Below are positions 42,466-51,441 of a stretch of 64,000 nucleotides of DNA, piece by piece. Under the pieces are notes generated by a model. It ran no database searches. It had not been told where the DNA came from and saw nothing but the letters and a program-made list of their open reading frames with translations. Source of the DNA: Pseudobdellovibrionaceae bacterium (GTDB taxonomy: Bacteria > Bdellovibrionota > Bdellovibrionia > Bdellovibrionales > Bdellovibrionaceae); contig JALHMX010000001.1 in the NCBI GenBank assembly GCA_022843825.1, forward strand, positions 183,720 to 247,719, in the 5' to 3' direction. Positions within the stretch are counted from its first letter, which is position 1; each line of letters begins with the position of its first letter. Made by a program: the position numbers and the translations under genes.

Positions 42466-44134
42466 AGGCTAGTTTAATACCGTCGTTTATAACTGGCTGC
42501 AACTTTGGCTTATTTGCAACAATGTCTTGCAAGTGCTTTTCGATAGCCGCGGTCAGAGGAGTGAAACTATTTTCAGTCGCAAGCTCAAGAAGTTCAACAT
42601 ACAATAACCACTCCATAGGAATTTGCTTTTGTGCTTGTAGGTAAATTGATGAAACAAACTCAGCGGTTACCTTATTCTGATTTCGTGCATCGCGAATCTT
42701 TTGGTATAAAGCAAATGTTTGAATTTGCTTTTCGCTGTATTTAGGCGCTGGAACTTTTGCCGCGACAAAATCTTTTGTCTCACCGTAATTTTTCCGGTCT
42801 GCGGCTCCACCATACGCAGATACGATCTTAGATCCCACAACGATGTCTAATAAGCCCCAATCAGGCTGAAAATAAATTTCAGACTTATATTTCATTGTTG
42901 CATTTTGAAAAGTGTAAATGGTGGCTTGCTCAGAACAAGGTATAGACTTAATCAGTGTGCCTTTAATTTCAAAACCAGAATCGTATATAAACGTAGTTTC
43001 TGAGTTCATATTTAGCGAAGTGGCCTTAAAAGCACCTAGAGGAGAGCTATAACCATGTTGATGATAATCAGCTCCGTGGCCATCCAGTTGTTGTTCTTTA
43101 AGTGATATTTGTGTAGGCCCTGAGAATTTAAAGAAAATGATTTCATCGCTTGAGTTGGTTAAGTACTTTTCAAGAAGACCGCTGACTTGGAATCCAGAAT
43201 CAAGCTCAATGGTATTAACTGATTGAGCCAATAGAAGTTTATCTAGGGCTTTAGGGCCCCCCAATTTATAGGCCATGGTCTGAGAAAACTGCTCCAAAAC
43301 TTTAACTAAAGTTTTAAAATCTGGAGTAACAAAGAGTTGAGGCTGAGGCTCGGTGATATCATAATTTTGCTTTATACAATCTATTGTTAACGGAATCTTT
43401 TTTACTTTATCAGAAAGACACCATTTTGATTCACCCACTGAAGACAGCAGTCCGGCGCCAAAAATTTTAGGGCTATGAATATCGCCAATAAGACCATATT
43501 CAGCAGTCCACCAGTTCATGCGGGACAGTTGTGAAGCCTCTGAGGTATGAGAGATGTTTTTAATAGTTTTTTGTAAACGCTCTTCAGCCATTTGGATATC
43601 TGAATCGCTGGAGCCGGCATACTCTTTAATGTCCGAAAGATCTCGTATGGCTTCATAAAGATCTAAATCTTCTTGGCTGATAATGGCTTTTTTAGCTACT
43701 TGTGAATATTCTTTCAAGTAAGCGGCGTACTCTTTATCGATGATAATTGGCGCATGGCCGGCGGCTTCGTGAACAATATCAGGTGCTGGTGTGTATTCCA
43801 GGTGATCTATAGTTCTCATGTCGCAGGCAATAGGTAAGACGCCTAATGATTGCAGCTCCATAAAAGCTGCAGGAGGAATGAATCCGCTGACGGGAAGAGC
43901 TCTCCATCCAAATTCTTGCAGCTTTTGACTCATTTCAGAAATGCGAGGAATAGACTCTACAGAAATTCCAGTTTTATCCAAACCTTCGGAGTAACAAGGA
44001 TGACCATTTACAGATAAAAAACTTTTCAGCTGTCGCAAGCAATATCTCCACACAGCTTGATCCACAGAAGTGTATTTTTCGTAATCTTGATCAACAATGT
44101 ATTTTCTTAAGTGCGCAGGTAACTGAGTTTTCAT
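42452..44134 (-). CDS. phhA: aromatic amino acid (phenylalanine) hydroxylase with long C-terminal extension
   Basis: About 560 residues from the ATG at 44134, 4 bases after the hldD stop; an in-frame ATG at 44179 would lie inside hldD. The catalytic domain (about 20-260) has the iron ligands in VHEAAGHAPII and the Glu in WWTAEYGLIG. The remaining 300 residues are not part of the usual 260-residue bacterial enzyme and have no recognised domain; long forms like this are known in other groups. It hydroxylates Phe to Tyr with a pterin. Functionally it feeds HppD and HmgA encoded 5 kb away. Confidence 0.88.
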   Translation of the reverse strand: MKTQLPAHLRKYIVDQDYEKYTSVDQAVWRYCLRQLKSFLSVNGHPCYSEGLDKTGISVESIPRISEMSQKLQEFGWRALPVSGFIPPAAFMELQSLGVLPIACDMRTIDHLEYTPAPDIVHEAAGHAPIIIDKEYAAYLKEYSQVAKKAIISQEDLDLYEAIRDLSDIKEYAGSSDSDIQMAEERLQKTIKNISHTSEASQLSRMNWWTAEYGLIGDIHSPKIFGAGLLSSVGESKWCLSDKVKKIPLTIDCIKQNYDITEPQPQLFVTPDFKTLVKVLEQFSQTMAYKLGGPKALDKLLLAQSVNTIELDSGFQVSGLLEKYLTNSSDEIIFFKFSGPTQISLKEQQLDGHGADYHQHGYSSPLGAFKATSLNMNSETTFIYDSGFEIKGTLIKSIPCSEQATIYTFQNATMKYKSEIYFQPDWGLLDIVVGSKIVSAYGGAADRKNYGETKDFVAAKVPAPKYSEKQIQTFALYQKIRDARNQNKVTAEFVSSIYLQAQKQIPMEWLLYVELLELATENSFTPLTAAIEKHLQDIVANKPKLQPVINDGIKLAYAQN

Positions 44135-44138
44135 GCGT

Positions 44139-45107
44139 CTATAACCAAGGATCTTTCCGTGAAAGATAGTTTGTGACATAGTCAGGGATTGCTTTTTCTA
44201 AAGGCCAGTCAGGGGGACTCATGCCAGCTTCTAACCATTTTTTCATATTGGCTTCAGTAAAATATTGGTATTGATTTTTTAAGTCTTCTGGCATTTCTAA
44301 CCAATTAATTTTTACGGGCAAATTTAAAGCCTTAAATAAAGCCGTGGCCATATCCAGCCATGTACGAGCTTTTCCAAAGCCCATATTATAAATACCATGA
44401 GTCGGTGTTTTATCCATAATTTCTAGAATCCAGCGCGTGATATCTTTGACGTATATAAAATCTCTAAGCTGTTCTCCGTCTTTGTAGGATGCATTGTAAG
44501 ATTTAAATAAACCTAAAGACTGAGTGTTTTTAATTTGATGATAAGCTTTGAAAGCCACGCTGGCCATAGGCCCTTTTTCATATTCATTAGGCCCAAATAC
44601 ATTAAAAAATTTAAGACCGTACCAATGAGTTGGAACAGCTTGTTCTTTGACGACCCAGCGATCCATCAATACTTTGGATTCGCCATAAAGATTAAGTGGT
44701 TTTAAACTTTCGGCATCGAAGTCATCATCAAATCCATTTTCTCCAGCGCCGTAAGTCGCGGCACTACTGGCGTAAATGATATTTTTTTGAAACTGAGCAC
44801 ACCAACTAAAAAGTCGCTGAGAATATTCAAAATTATTTGAATATAGATATTCCCAATCTTTTTCAGTCGTTGAAGAACAGGCTCCCATGTGTATTATCCA
44901 TGTGACTTTTTTCTGGATGTCAGGTTGGGCTAAAAAACTCCAAAGTTCTTCAGCTAAAAAAAAGTCAGAATATTGGCGTTTGGATAGCAAATTTCTAGTT
45001 TCCAAACCAATGGCATCTACAGCGATGATATCAGTAATACCCTTTTGATTTAATTCCCATACGATTGCGCTGCCTATAAAACCGTTGGCGCCAGTTACAA
45101 TAATCAT
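44139..45107 (-). CDS. hldD: ADP-L-glycero-D-manno-heptose 6-epimerase
   Basis: A 322-residue extended SDR. The NAD motif TGANGFIGS is at 5-13, HMGACSSTTEKDWEYLYSNN near 73-92 is characteristic of HldD, the catalytic YGESK is near 139-143, and FNVFGPNEYEKGPMASVAF is near 166-184. It makes the heptose donor for the LPS inner core. TTGCGA (45138-45143) and CATACT (45114-45119), on the minus strand, place a promoter 6 bases before the ATG. Confidence 0.94.
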   Translation of the reverse strand: MIIVTGANGFIGSAIVWELNQKGITDIIAVDAIGLETRNLLSKRQYSDFFLAEELWSFLAQPDIQKKVTWIIHMGACSSTTEKDWEYLYSNNFEYSQRLFSWCAQFQKNIIYASSAATYGAGENGFDDDFDAESLKPLNLYGESKVLMDRWVVKEQAVPTHWYGLKFFNVFGPNEYEKGPMASVAFKAYHQIKNTQSLGLFKSYNASYKDGEQLRDFIYVKDITRWILEIMDKTPTHGIYNMGFGKARTWLDMATALFKALNLPVKINWLEMPEDLKNQYQYFTEANMKKWLEAGMSPPDWPLEKAIPDYVTNYLSRKDPWL

Positions 45108-45113
45108 GCGCCC

Positions 45114-45143
45114 AGTATGTGCTATGACTCGTCATGTTCGCAA
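45114..45143 (-). promoter_or_regulatory. promoter adjoining the hldD start codon
   Basis: Minus strand: TTGCGA (-35, 45138-45143), 18-base spacer and CATACT (-10, 45114-45119), with the hldD ATG 6 bases further. No room remains for a Shine-Dalgarno, so the mRNA is probably leaderless or nearly so. Confidence 0.5.
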
Positions 45144-45202
45144 GTAGTTTATCCTTCTTGCGCTGGTCATAGTCCCATGCTACAGGCATTCTAAGAGACA
45201 AT

Positions 45203-45700
45203 ATGAGAATTTTTTATAAACTAATGCCACTTCAGATTTCCCTATTTTTACATGGATTAGTGGTATTATTTTTAAGTCTTAATTTTTTTAGCTTTAAGCG
45301 CCCTGAAGTTATATCTGTAGACATTTACACCTCACCGGCAAAACCTAAGTTCATCGATCGTCAGCACGTGGGAAGTAAAAGGTCAGTTGGTGTAGGTAAC
45401 GACCCTGTAAGTGATCATCATTTGATTACTGAGGAGCCAGTTATTATTTTTGAACCACCAATTAAGCAGCGAACGGAAGAGGCGCGGCTGAACAGATACA
45501 CCGGGCAGGCTAAGCTTAAAGTTCTGATTGATACAGATGGGTCTATTCGTGACGTAAAACTTTTGAATTCACTTAAATATGGATTGGACACAAGAGCCAT
45601 AGAGCTGGTGCGGCAGGTAAAACTAAGCCCGGCTAAAGTGAACGGGCAGCCTGTTGCTGTAGTCCGAGATTTTACAATCAATTTCAGAGCTACGGATTAA
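45203..45700 (+). CDS. TonB family energy transducer-like protein
   Basis: A 165-residue protein with an N-terminal membrane anchor (about 10-28), a short basic/proline linker and a C-terminal TonB fold (about 92-163: KLKVLIDTDGSIRDVKLLNS, LDTRAIELVRQVKLSPAKVNGQPVAV). It resembles TonB C-terminal domains that transmit the proton-motive force to outer-membrane receptors. No ExbB/ExbD is nearby, so its partner is unknown. Confidence 0.83.
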   Translation: MRIFYKLMPLQISLFLHGLVVLFLSLNFFSFKRPEVISVDIYTSPAKPKFIDRQHVGSKRSVGVGNDPVSDHHLITEEPVIIFEPPIKQRTEEARLNRYTGQAKLKVLIDTDGSIRDVKLLNSLKYGLDTRAIELVRQVKLSPAKVNGQPVAVVRDFTINFRATD

Positions 45701-45832
45701 AGCAGTAGATCTTCTTTTCGATCTTGAAAAATATACCCTCTTTGCCTATTAGATCAAATATAACAGCCATACGGTGTCGAAAATTTTGGCCCCGAGGTTG
45801 CTCTAAATTGTCACTGTAGAGGGTGGGTCATT

Positions 45833-47467
45833 GTGAATTTAAGGGGTTTTTTAATTTTCGCCGTGGGGTTTAGTGTTAGCTTAGCTGCTACACGCAGAGT
45901 AGCTGAAATAGGGGTTTCAGCTGCTCAGCCGAAGTCGTTCGCCGTGGGGGCAAAAATGACGACCAAGGCTGACCAGAAATCGAACAAAATTGAAGATTTC
46001 TGGGCTAACACTAATATCCAACGGGTCGATCTTCAAAAATTAGTTAATGAAAAAGTTTGTCATAAAAATCAAAAGGTTTTTTTAGCCTGCGTAAATTCAG
46101 TATTAACAGCTTTAAAGAAAACAAATTTACGTTTGCAACTTGATGGCAACGTTTATCAGAACGTTCAGTCATCAAAAAAGTTGGACAACTACAGCGAAAA
46201 ACAGAACCTTTCGCTATTCGTGAATTTGTACTCTGAGGAGCTGGCGTCGCGCTTTGATTTTAATAAAATATGGGACCAGGTTTTACAGATGAACTCTGAA
46301 TCTGATCACAAGTATCTTATTGCATCGGGTATCAATGGCTATCTTTCTATTGCTGTGGATCCACATACGTATATTTCTCCGACTCATTTTTTCCGGCAAG
46401 TTGCAGCATCTAACGAAAGATCAAAATATTTTTTAGGGCTTTCATTTGAAAAACGAGAAGGACGAATTTTTATTAGAAAAGTGTTTAAAAATTCAGATGC
46501 TGACTGGGCTGGGCTGATGAATAATGATGAAGTTCTATCTATAGGAGGCCAGAAATTAAATGATATGTCTTTGGCTGAAGTTTCGACGATACTCAAAGAT
46601 CAAAGTCAGAAAACCTTTCCCTTCGTAGTAAAAAGAAATAAATTAACTTTCCTTAAAAAGTTGAATCGTACATACCGCGTATTAAGCCAAGTGCAAAGTG
46701 AAGTGTTGGATAATGGAAATCGTATTGGGTATATACAGTTATCAAAGTTTGCTTATGATATTTGTGACAACGTACGCTCTGAAATTGAAAAAATGAATCC
46801 GTCATCTTTAAAAGGCCTGGTTTTAGATTTGCGCGACAATCCTGGCGGTTTATTAACTGAGGCCTCTTGCTTAGCAGGTTTGTTCCTTGGCGAAGGCAAA
46901 AAAGTTTTTTCTGTAAAATACCTGGGGTCTAATGAAGAAGAAGTGGCTTTAACGACAAGTGAACAAATTTATTTTGGACCAATGGTTATTTTAACTAATA
47001 ATTCTTCAGCATCAGCTTCTGAAATTATAGCCGGGGCTATGCAAGAGTATAATCGCGCAACGATTATTGGCGAAAGAACTTTTGGCAAGGGATCATTTCA
47101 AGAAATTGATATGTGGAACGAAGATACAGATATTTCGTTATTTCAGACTCAAGGATTTTATTTGTTGCCGAGTGGAGAATCCACACAACTTAAAGGTGTG
47201 GAACCAGATTTAATTCTGGACGATGAAAATAAAGTTGTCAGTGAAGGCGAGCTTTATCAGTTTCCACTAGAATATAAAGGGAATCTTAAAAGTTCATTAG
47301 AGTCTGCAAAAACTCACAAAAAAACCAATCATGAACAGCTTTGTGGCGGGGTTTTTAACATCAATACTTCAGGTGATAAATTTATTGCTCATGCTCAGCA
47401 AGTTTTGGGTTGCCAAGTTGAGCTTTCAGCGAAAGCTGAAGCTCGCAGCGAGAATATTAATCTTTAA
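45833..47467 (+). CDS. S41 family carboxyl-terminal processing protease
   Basis: A 544-residue secreted protease starting at GTG, with GAGGGTGGG upstream. A signal peptide covers about 1-20. The PDZ domain is near 195-275 (LGLSFEKREGRIFIRKVFK, ADWAGLMNNDEVLSIGGQ). The S41 core is near 295-450, with LRDNPGG near 340-346, the catalytic Ser in NNSSASASEI near 385-394 and the Lys in ERTFGKGSFQE near 411-421. CtpA/Prc-like proteins trim periplasmic or envelope proteins. Its end overlaps the convergent ATP-grasp gene by 11 bases. Confidence 0.9.
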   Translation: MNLRGFLIFAVGFSVSLAATRRVAEIGVSAAQPKSFAVGAKMTTKADQKSNKIEDFWANTNIQRVDLQKLVNEKVCHKNQKVFLACVNSVLTALKKTNLRLQLDGNVYQNVQSSKKLDNYSEKQNLSLFVNLYSEELASRFDFNKIWDQVLQMNSESDHKYLIASGINGYLSIAVDPHTYISPTHFFRQVAASNERSKYFLGLSFEKREGRIFIRKVFKNSDADWAGLMNNDEVLSIGGQKLNDMSLAEVSTILKDQSQKTFPFVVKRNKLTFLKKLNRTYRVLSQVQSEVLDNGNRIGYIQLSKFAYDICDNVRSEIEKMNPSSLKGLVLDLRDNPGGLLTEASCLAGLFLGEGKKVFSVKYLGSNEEEVALTTSEQIYFGPMVILTNNSSASASEIIAGAMQEYNRATIIGERTFGKGSFQEIDMWNEDTDISLFQTQGFYLLPSGESTQLKGVEPDLILDDENKVVSEGELYQFPLEYKGNLKSSLESAKTHKKTNHEQLCGGVFNINTSGDKFIAHAQQVLGCQVELSAKAEARSENINL

Positions 47468-48566
47468 AATCGACCACTGTGAACCCTCCACCCTGGGTGC
47501 GCAGATTGGTGGTCTGACCTTGATATAATCGTGCGATTACTATTTGTAATTGTCCTTTATAAGCATAGCAGCGGAGATCATACTTCATACTTTGATCTCC
47601 TACGGGATATTCCTGGGGTTGGGCATAATCTTGTGCAATCATTGTTGGTCCGTAAAACTCATCAAAATTACGACGACTGATAGAAGCGCCTTTATAGGCC
47701 TGCTTGCTTCCATAGGAATTTTTAGGTTTAAAAAATAAATCTTTTCTTTCCGACCAAACTTGTTCACGGTCAGCCACTCCTAAATCATAAATTTTAAGAA
47801 GACTTTCTGGAACAGGCATCTCTGTTTGGTTTTGCCAATCCAGCATACGTTGTTTGTCTGCCAATAAGAAATACTCATAAGGATTGGGGGATAAAATAAT
47901 TTTTTGTTCGTTAAATAAATCTCGTAAGTTTTGAGAAGAAGGATCATTTAAATAAAAATCAGTGTAGCGATTATAAATAAAATCTTTTCTATTAAGTGAT
48001 GTTTCAGTAATTTTTTTATAATCTTTGATGTGACAAGGTATCTTATATTTTTCAAAGATTTGTTGATAAAGCAGGAATTCAACCAGCATTCTTTGCTGTG
48101 AAGGATTGTCATCAATAATCGTAACTGATTCTAAATTTTCGTTATAAGTTTGCGCTTCTTGCACAAACATATCCACTAAAGCATCACTTGAAAAATCAGT
48201 TTTAATCTCATGAAATTTATAAAGCTCAAGCCCCAACGCCAGAAATGCCGCATTGGTATTTACTTCAATCAGTTTAATTTTATCTTCAGAAGTGACATGA
48301 AAATCAAAACTGGTGCACACGGCTTCGTTTTTGGGAATGACCAAGCCACGCGACAAATATTGATCTTTAAGATGTACTTCTCCCCATTGGCGTAGTTGAT
48401 AATAAGAGGAGACTTCGTTTTTTATTTGGGTAAGTACAGAAAGGGGAAGTGTTATTATAGTTTCGGAAAGCAATTGATCGGAGATTAATCCCTCAAGGAG
48501 GGATTGCTGTCCCCAGCCATCATAGTTTGATTTGAGATATTCGATAAATTTTGCTTTAATACTCAT
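47457..48566 (-). CDS. ATP-grasp-like protein of unknown function
   Basis: A 369-residue protein with features of a circularly permuted or divergent ATP-grasp enzyme. LFFKPKNSYGSKQAYKGASI near 278-297 resembles the nucleotide-binding Lys and glycine loop, and KYDLRCYAYKGQLQIVIARL near 330-349 resembles the metal-binding strand. LIEVNTNAAFLALGLEL near 100-116 adds conserved charge. ATP-grasp enzymes ligate carboxylates to amines or thiols; the substrate is unknown. Its start is only 15 bases from the divergent xthA start. Confidence 0.65.
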   Translation of the reverse strand: MSIKAKFIEYLKSNYDGWGQQSLLEGLISDQLLSETIITLPLSVLTQIKNEVSSYYQLRQWGEVHLKDQYLSRGLVIPKNEAVCTSFDFHVTSEDKIKLIEVNTNAAFLALGLELYKFHEIKTDFSSDALVDMFVQEAQTYNENLESVTIIDDNPSQQRMLVEFLLYQQIFEKYKIPCHIKDYKKITETSLNRKDFIYNRYTDFYLNDPSSQNLRDLFNEQKIILSPNPYEYFLLADKQRMLDWQNQTEMPVPESLLKIYDLGVADREQVWSERKDLFFKPKNSYGSKQAYKGASISRRNFDEFYGPTMIAQDYAQPQEYPVGDQSMKYDLRCYAYKGQLQIVIARLYQGQTTNLRTQGGGFTVVDFKD

Positions 48567-48581
48567 CTAAGGACTATTTAT

Positions 48582-49379
48582 ATGGCTGCGACTAGTAAAA
48601 ATCAATCTTTCAAAATTTGCACCTGGAATGTGAACGGTATCCGTGCGTGCTACGAGAAAAATTTGACACAGTTCATTCAAGACACACAACCTGATATTCT
48701 TTGCTTGCAAGAAACGAAAGCTTACATAGCTCAGGTCGAGCCTCATATACAAAGCTTAGGGTATCCTGAATATGTGTGGTCATCTGGAATTCGTAAAGGT
48801 TATTCCGGTACAGCCACCTTTTCTAAAGTACCAATATGTGACAATTATACCGGAATCGATAAGCCAGAATATGATAGCGAAGGACGAGTCGTGTGGACTC
48901 GCCATGAAAAATTTGATTTGTACAATATTTATTTTCCTAATGGTGGATCCGGACTGGAACGTCACAAATATAAACAGCAGTTCCTAAAAGATTTGCTGTT
49001 GCATTTGAAGTTTGAGTTAAGGCGAGGTCGTGACATTATCATGGTGGGTGATTATAACGTGGCCCATACTGAAATCGATGTATACTCTCCCGTGGGATTG
49101 GCGAATGAGTCGGGTTTTCTTCCAGAGGAGCGCGCATGGATGACGGAATTTTTAAAATCTGGTTTTATCGATGCTTTCAGATTATTTAATCCCGACAAAA
49201 AAAATCAGTATTCATGGTGGTCCTATAAAGAAGCGGCCCGTATGAAAAATAATGGATGGCGTATAGATTACGTTTGTGTTTCTGAAAGTTTGAAGAAAAA
49301 TTTAAAATCTTGTGAAATTTTAATGGACCAACAGGGGTCAGATCATGCCCCTGTCATTGCGGAATTTCAGTTTACCTAA
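48582..49379 (+). CDS. xthA: exodeoxyribonuclease III
   Basis: A 265-residue EEP-fold AP endonuclease. The motifs in order are TWNVNGIRA near 14-22, LQETK near 46-50, GYSGTATFSK near 72-81, VGDYNVAHTEIDV near 155-167, YSWWSYK near 209-215, WRIDYVCVS near 226-234 and SDHAPV near 253-258. It repairs abasic sites and trims 3' ends. AAGGA precedes the ATG within the divergent 15-base region. Its stop is 1 base from the convergent speA stop. Confidence 0.93.
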   Translation: MAATSKNQSFKICTWNVNGIRACYEKNLTQFIQDTQPDILCLQETKAYIAQVEPHIQSLGYPEYVWSSGIRKGYSGTATFSKVPICDNYTGIDKPEYDSEGRVVWTRHEKFDLYNIYFPNGGSGLERHKYKQQFLKDLLLHLKFELRRGRDIIMVGDYNVAHTEIDVYSPVGLANESGFLPEERAWMTEFLKSGFIDAFRLFNPDKKNQYSWWSYKEAARMKNNGWRIDYVCVSESLKKNLKSCEILMDQQGSDHAPVIAEFQFT

Positions 49380-49380
49380 A

Positions 49381-51387
49381 CTATTCCATCTCTTCAAGGT
49401 ATGTGTAACCCGAAAGACCTTCTTCGTAATGCTTCAATAAAGCTTTGGCTTCCAGTTTGGTGATGTTGCCTTTAGCGATACTTTCTTCGGTAAATTGACG
49501 GACGCTATCCACCATTTCGGCACGGCCATACTGAACGTAACTTAAAACTTCAGTGACAGTGTCTCCAGGAACATAGTGATCTACCGTGTAACCGGATTCA
49601 TGTATAGATATGTGAACGGCATCAGTGTCACCGAATAGATTATGCAGATCACCTAGAATTTCTTGGTAGGCGCCGGTTAAGAAGATTCCCATAAAGTACG
49701 GTTCGCCTTCTTTAAAAGGGTGAACGCGTAAAGTTTTTCTGACTTCGCCAGATTCAGTGTCGATAAATTTTTCGATTTTTCCGTCAGAGTCACAAGTTAA
49801 ATCAGCAATCGTCGCCTCATGGTAAGGTTCTTCTTGTAGCTTGTGGATGGGCATCACAGGAAACAATTGTCCTACAGCCCATGAGTCAGGAACAGACTGG
49901 AATACTGAAAAATTACAGAAATAGGTATCGCAGAGTTCTATCCGCAATTGAGCCACGATATCTTCGCAGTCTGGCGTAATACGACCAATTTCCAACATTT
50001 TTGTCGCAATCGCAAAGTGCATGCTTTCGCACCAAGCGCGTTGTTGTAAATTCAATACTCCGTATGTGAACAAGTTAAGTACTTCGGATTTAGACTGCAT
50101 TAAATCGTTGAAGCACTCATTTATATTTTCCGGAGTAACTTTATCATAAATATAAGAAAGCTCTTGGATGATCGATGGATCTTGTTTAGTTGATGGGCGA
50201 GGCGGCTTTTGACGGTATAGATTATTTACCCCCATGACATTAAAAATTAAAATCGAGTGATGAGCCACCAGTGAACGACCAGATTCAGTAATAATATGTG
50301 GGTGAGGAATATTTTTTTCATCACACAAAGTTTGAATTGTTGAAACGACATCATTGGCATACTCTTGTTCAGAATAGTTTACAGAAGAATCCGATGATCC
50401 AGTGCCATCGTAATCAACACCCAGCCCGCCACCGACATCGATATATTTTGGTTTTGCTCCCATCGCATGAAGTTCGGTGTAAAAACGGGCCGCTTCCTTA
50501 AGCGATGATTTAATACTTTGAATGGCAGGAACCTGAGATCCAATGTGGTAATGAAGCAGCTCTAGGCACTCAAGCATGTCATTGCTTTTTAAAAACTCGA
50601 TACCTTCGACGATTTCAACGGCGGTTAATCCAAATTTTGATTTAGCACCAGCCGAATCAACCCATTTGCCAGCTCCCTGGGTGTTTAGCTTGGCGCGAAA
50701 ACCAATTTTCGGCCGCATATTTAATTTTTTTGCGACATCAGTAATGATTTTAAGTTCATCTTTACGATCCACTACGATAACAACTTCGCGCCCTAGTTTT
50801 TGCGCCAACAAGGCAGTTTCAATGTATTCAGTATCTTTGAACCCGTTACAGATAATTACAGCGTTAGGTGTATTCATTAGCGATAACACGACTAAAAGTT
50901 CAGGTTTAGATCCGCACTCAAGACCTAAGCGGCAGTCTTTTCCAAATCTAACCAACTCTTGTACTAAATGACGTTGTTGATTCACTTTAATCGGGTAAAC
51001 ACCACAGTATTCACCTTTATAATTGTGATCGGCGAAAGCTTTTTTAAAACATTGACTTAAAAGCTGAACCCGTTCGCGGATGATATCAGGAAAGCGCACC
51101 ATGATGGGGACGCGTATACCCCGATCCTGTAACTCTTGCGTAAGCTCATGCAAATCAATTTGTGGACCTTTTTCTCCGCGTGGAGTAACGGACACATTTC
51201 CGTTTTTATTTACGCGAAAATAACCATTTCCCCAATTATTAATTCCGTAAAGTGCAGCACTGTTTTCTACACTCCAAGTGTTGGATTGTAGATGAGCGTA
51301 GGTTTGACCGACGGAATGATGCTGGGCAAGAGGATGTGGAGGATTGGTTTTTGGTGTGGAAATATTTTGCCCTAAGTTATCAGTCAT
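49381..51387 (-). CDS. speA: biosynthetic arginine decarboxylase
   Basis: A 668-residue PLP enzyme of the alanine-racemase-fold type. The PLP-lysine segment is YCGVYPIKVNQQRHLV (Lys about 134); HIGSQVPAI, DVGGGLGVDYDGTGSS and ESGRSLVAHHSILIFNVMGV follow. A C-terminal catalytic region has CDTYFCNFSVFQS. It makes agmatine, the first step to putrescine and spermidine; no SpeB or agmatinase is in the window. It is downstream of leuS by 54 bases, and a hairpin covers its ribosome site. Confidence 0.94.
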   Translation of the reverse strand: MTDNLGQNISTPKTNPPHPLAQHHSVGQTYAHLQSNTWSVENSAALYGINNWGNGYFRVNKNGNVSVTPRGEKGPQIDLHELTQELQDRGIRVPIMVRFPDIIRERVQLLSQCFKKAFADHNYKGEYCGVYPIKVNQQRHLVQELVRFGKDCRLGLECGSKPELLVVLSLMNTPNAVIICNGFKDTEYIETALLAQKLGREVVIVVDRKDELKIITDVAKKLNMRPKIGFRAKLNTQGAGKWVDSAGAKSKFGLTAVEIVEGIEFLKSNDMLECLELLHYHIGSQVPAIQSIKSSLKEAARFYTELHAMGAKPKYIDVGGGLGVDYDGTGSSDSSVNYSEQEYANDVVSTIQTLCDEKNIPHPHIITESGRSLVAHHSILIFNVMGVNNLYRQKPPRPSTKQDPSIIQELSYIYDKVTPENINECFNDLMQSKSEVLNLFTYGVLNLQQRAWCESMHFAIATKMLEIGRITPDCEDIVAQLRIELCDTYFCNFSVFQSVPDSWAVGQLFPVMPIHKLQEEPYHEATIADLTCDSDGKIEKFIDTESGEVRKTLRVHPFKEGEPYFMGIFLTGAYQEILGDLHNLFGDTDAVHISIHESGYTVDHYVPGDTVTEVLSYVQYGRAEMVDSVRQFTEESIAKGNITKLEAKALLKHYEEGLSGYTYLEEME

Positions 51388-51393
51388 AATAGT

Positions 51394-51430
51394 GCCCCCT
51401 ATAAAAAATTTTTTACAGATTTTTGGGGGC
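51394..51430 (-). promoter_or_regulatory. hairpin enclosing the speA ribosome-binding site
   Basis: GCCCCC (51394-51399, plus strand) pairs with GGGGGC (51425-51430), and an inner AAAAA/TTTTT pairing extends the stem. On the speA strand the proximal arm reads GGGGGC 6 bases before the ATG and is the only Shine-Dalgarno-like sequence there, so the stem would block ribosome binding. It may also be a leuS terminator-like structure without a strong T-tract. Confidence 0.55.
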
Positions 51431-51441
51431 TATAGCAACAA

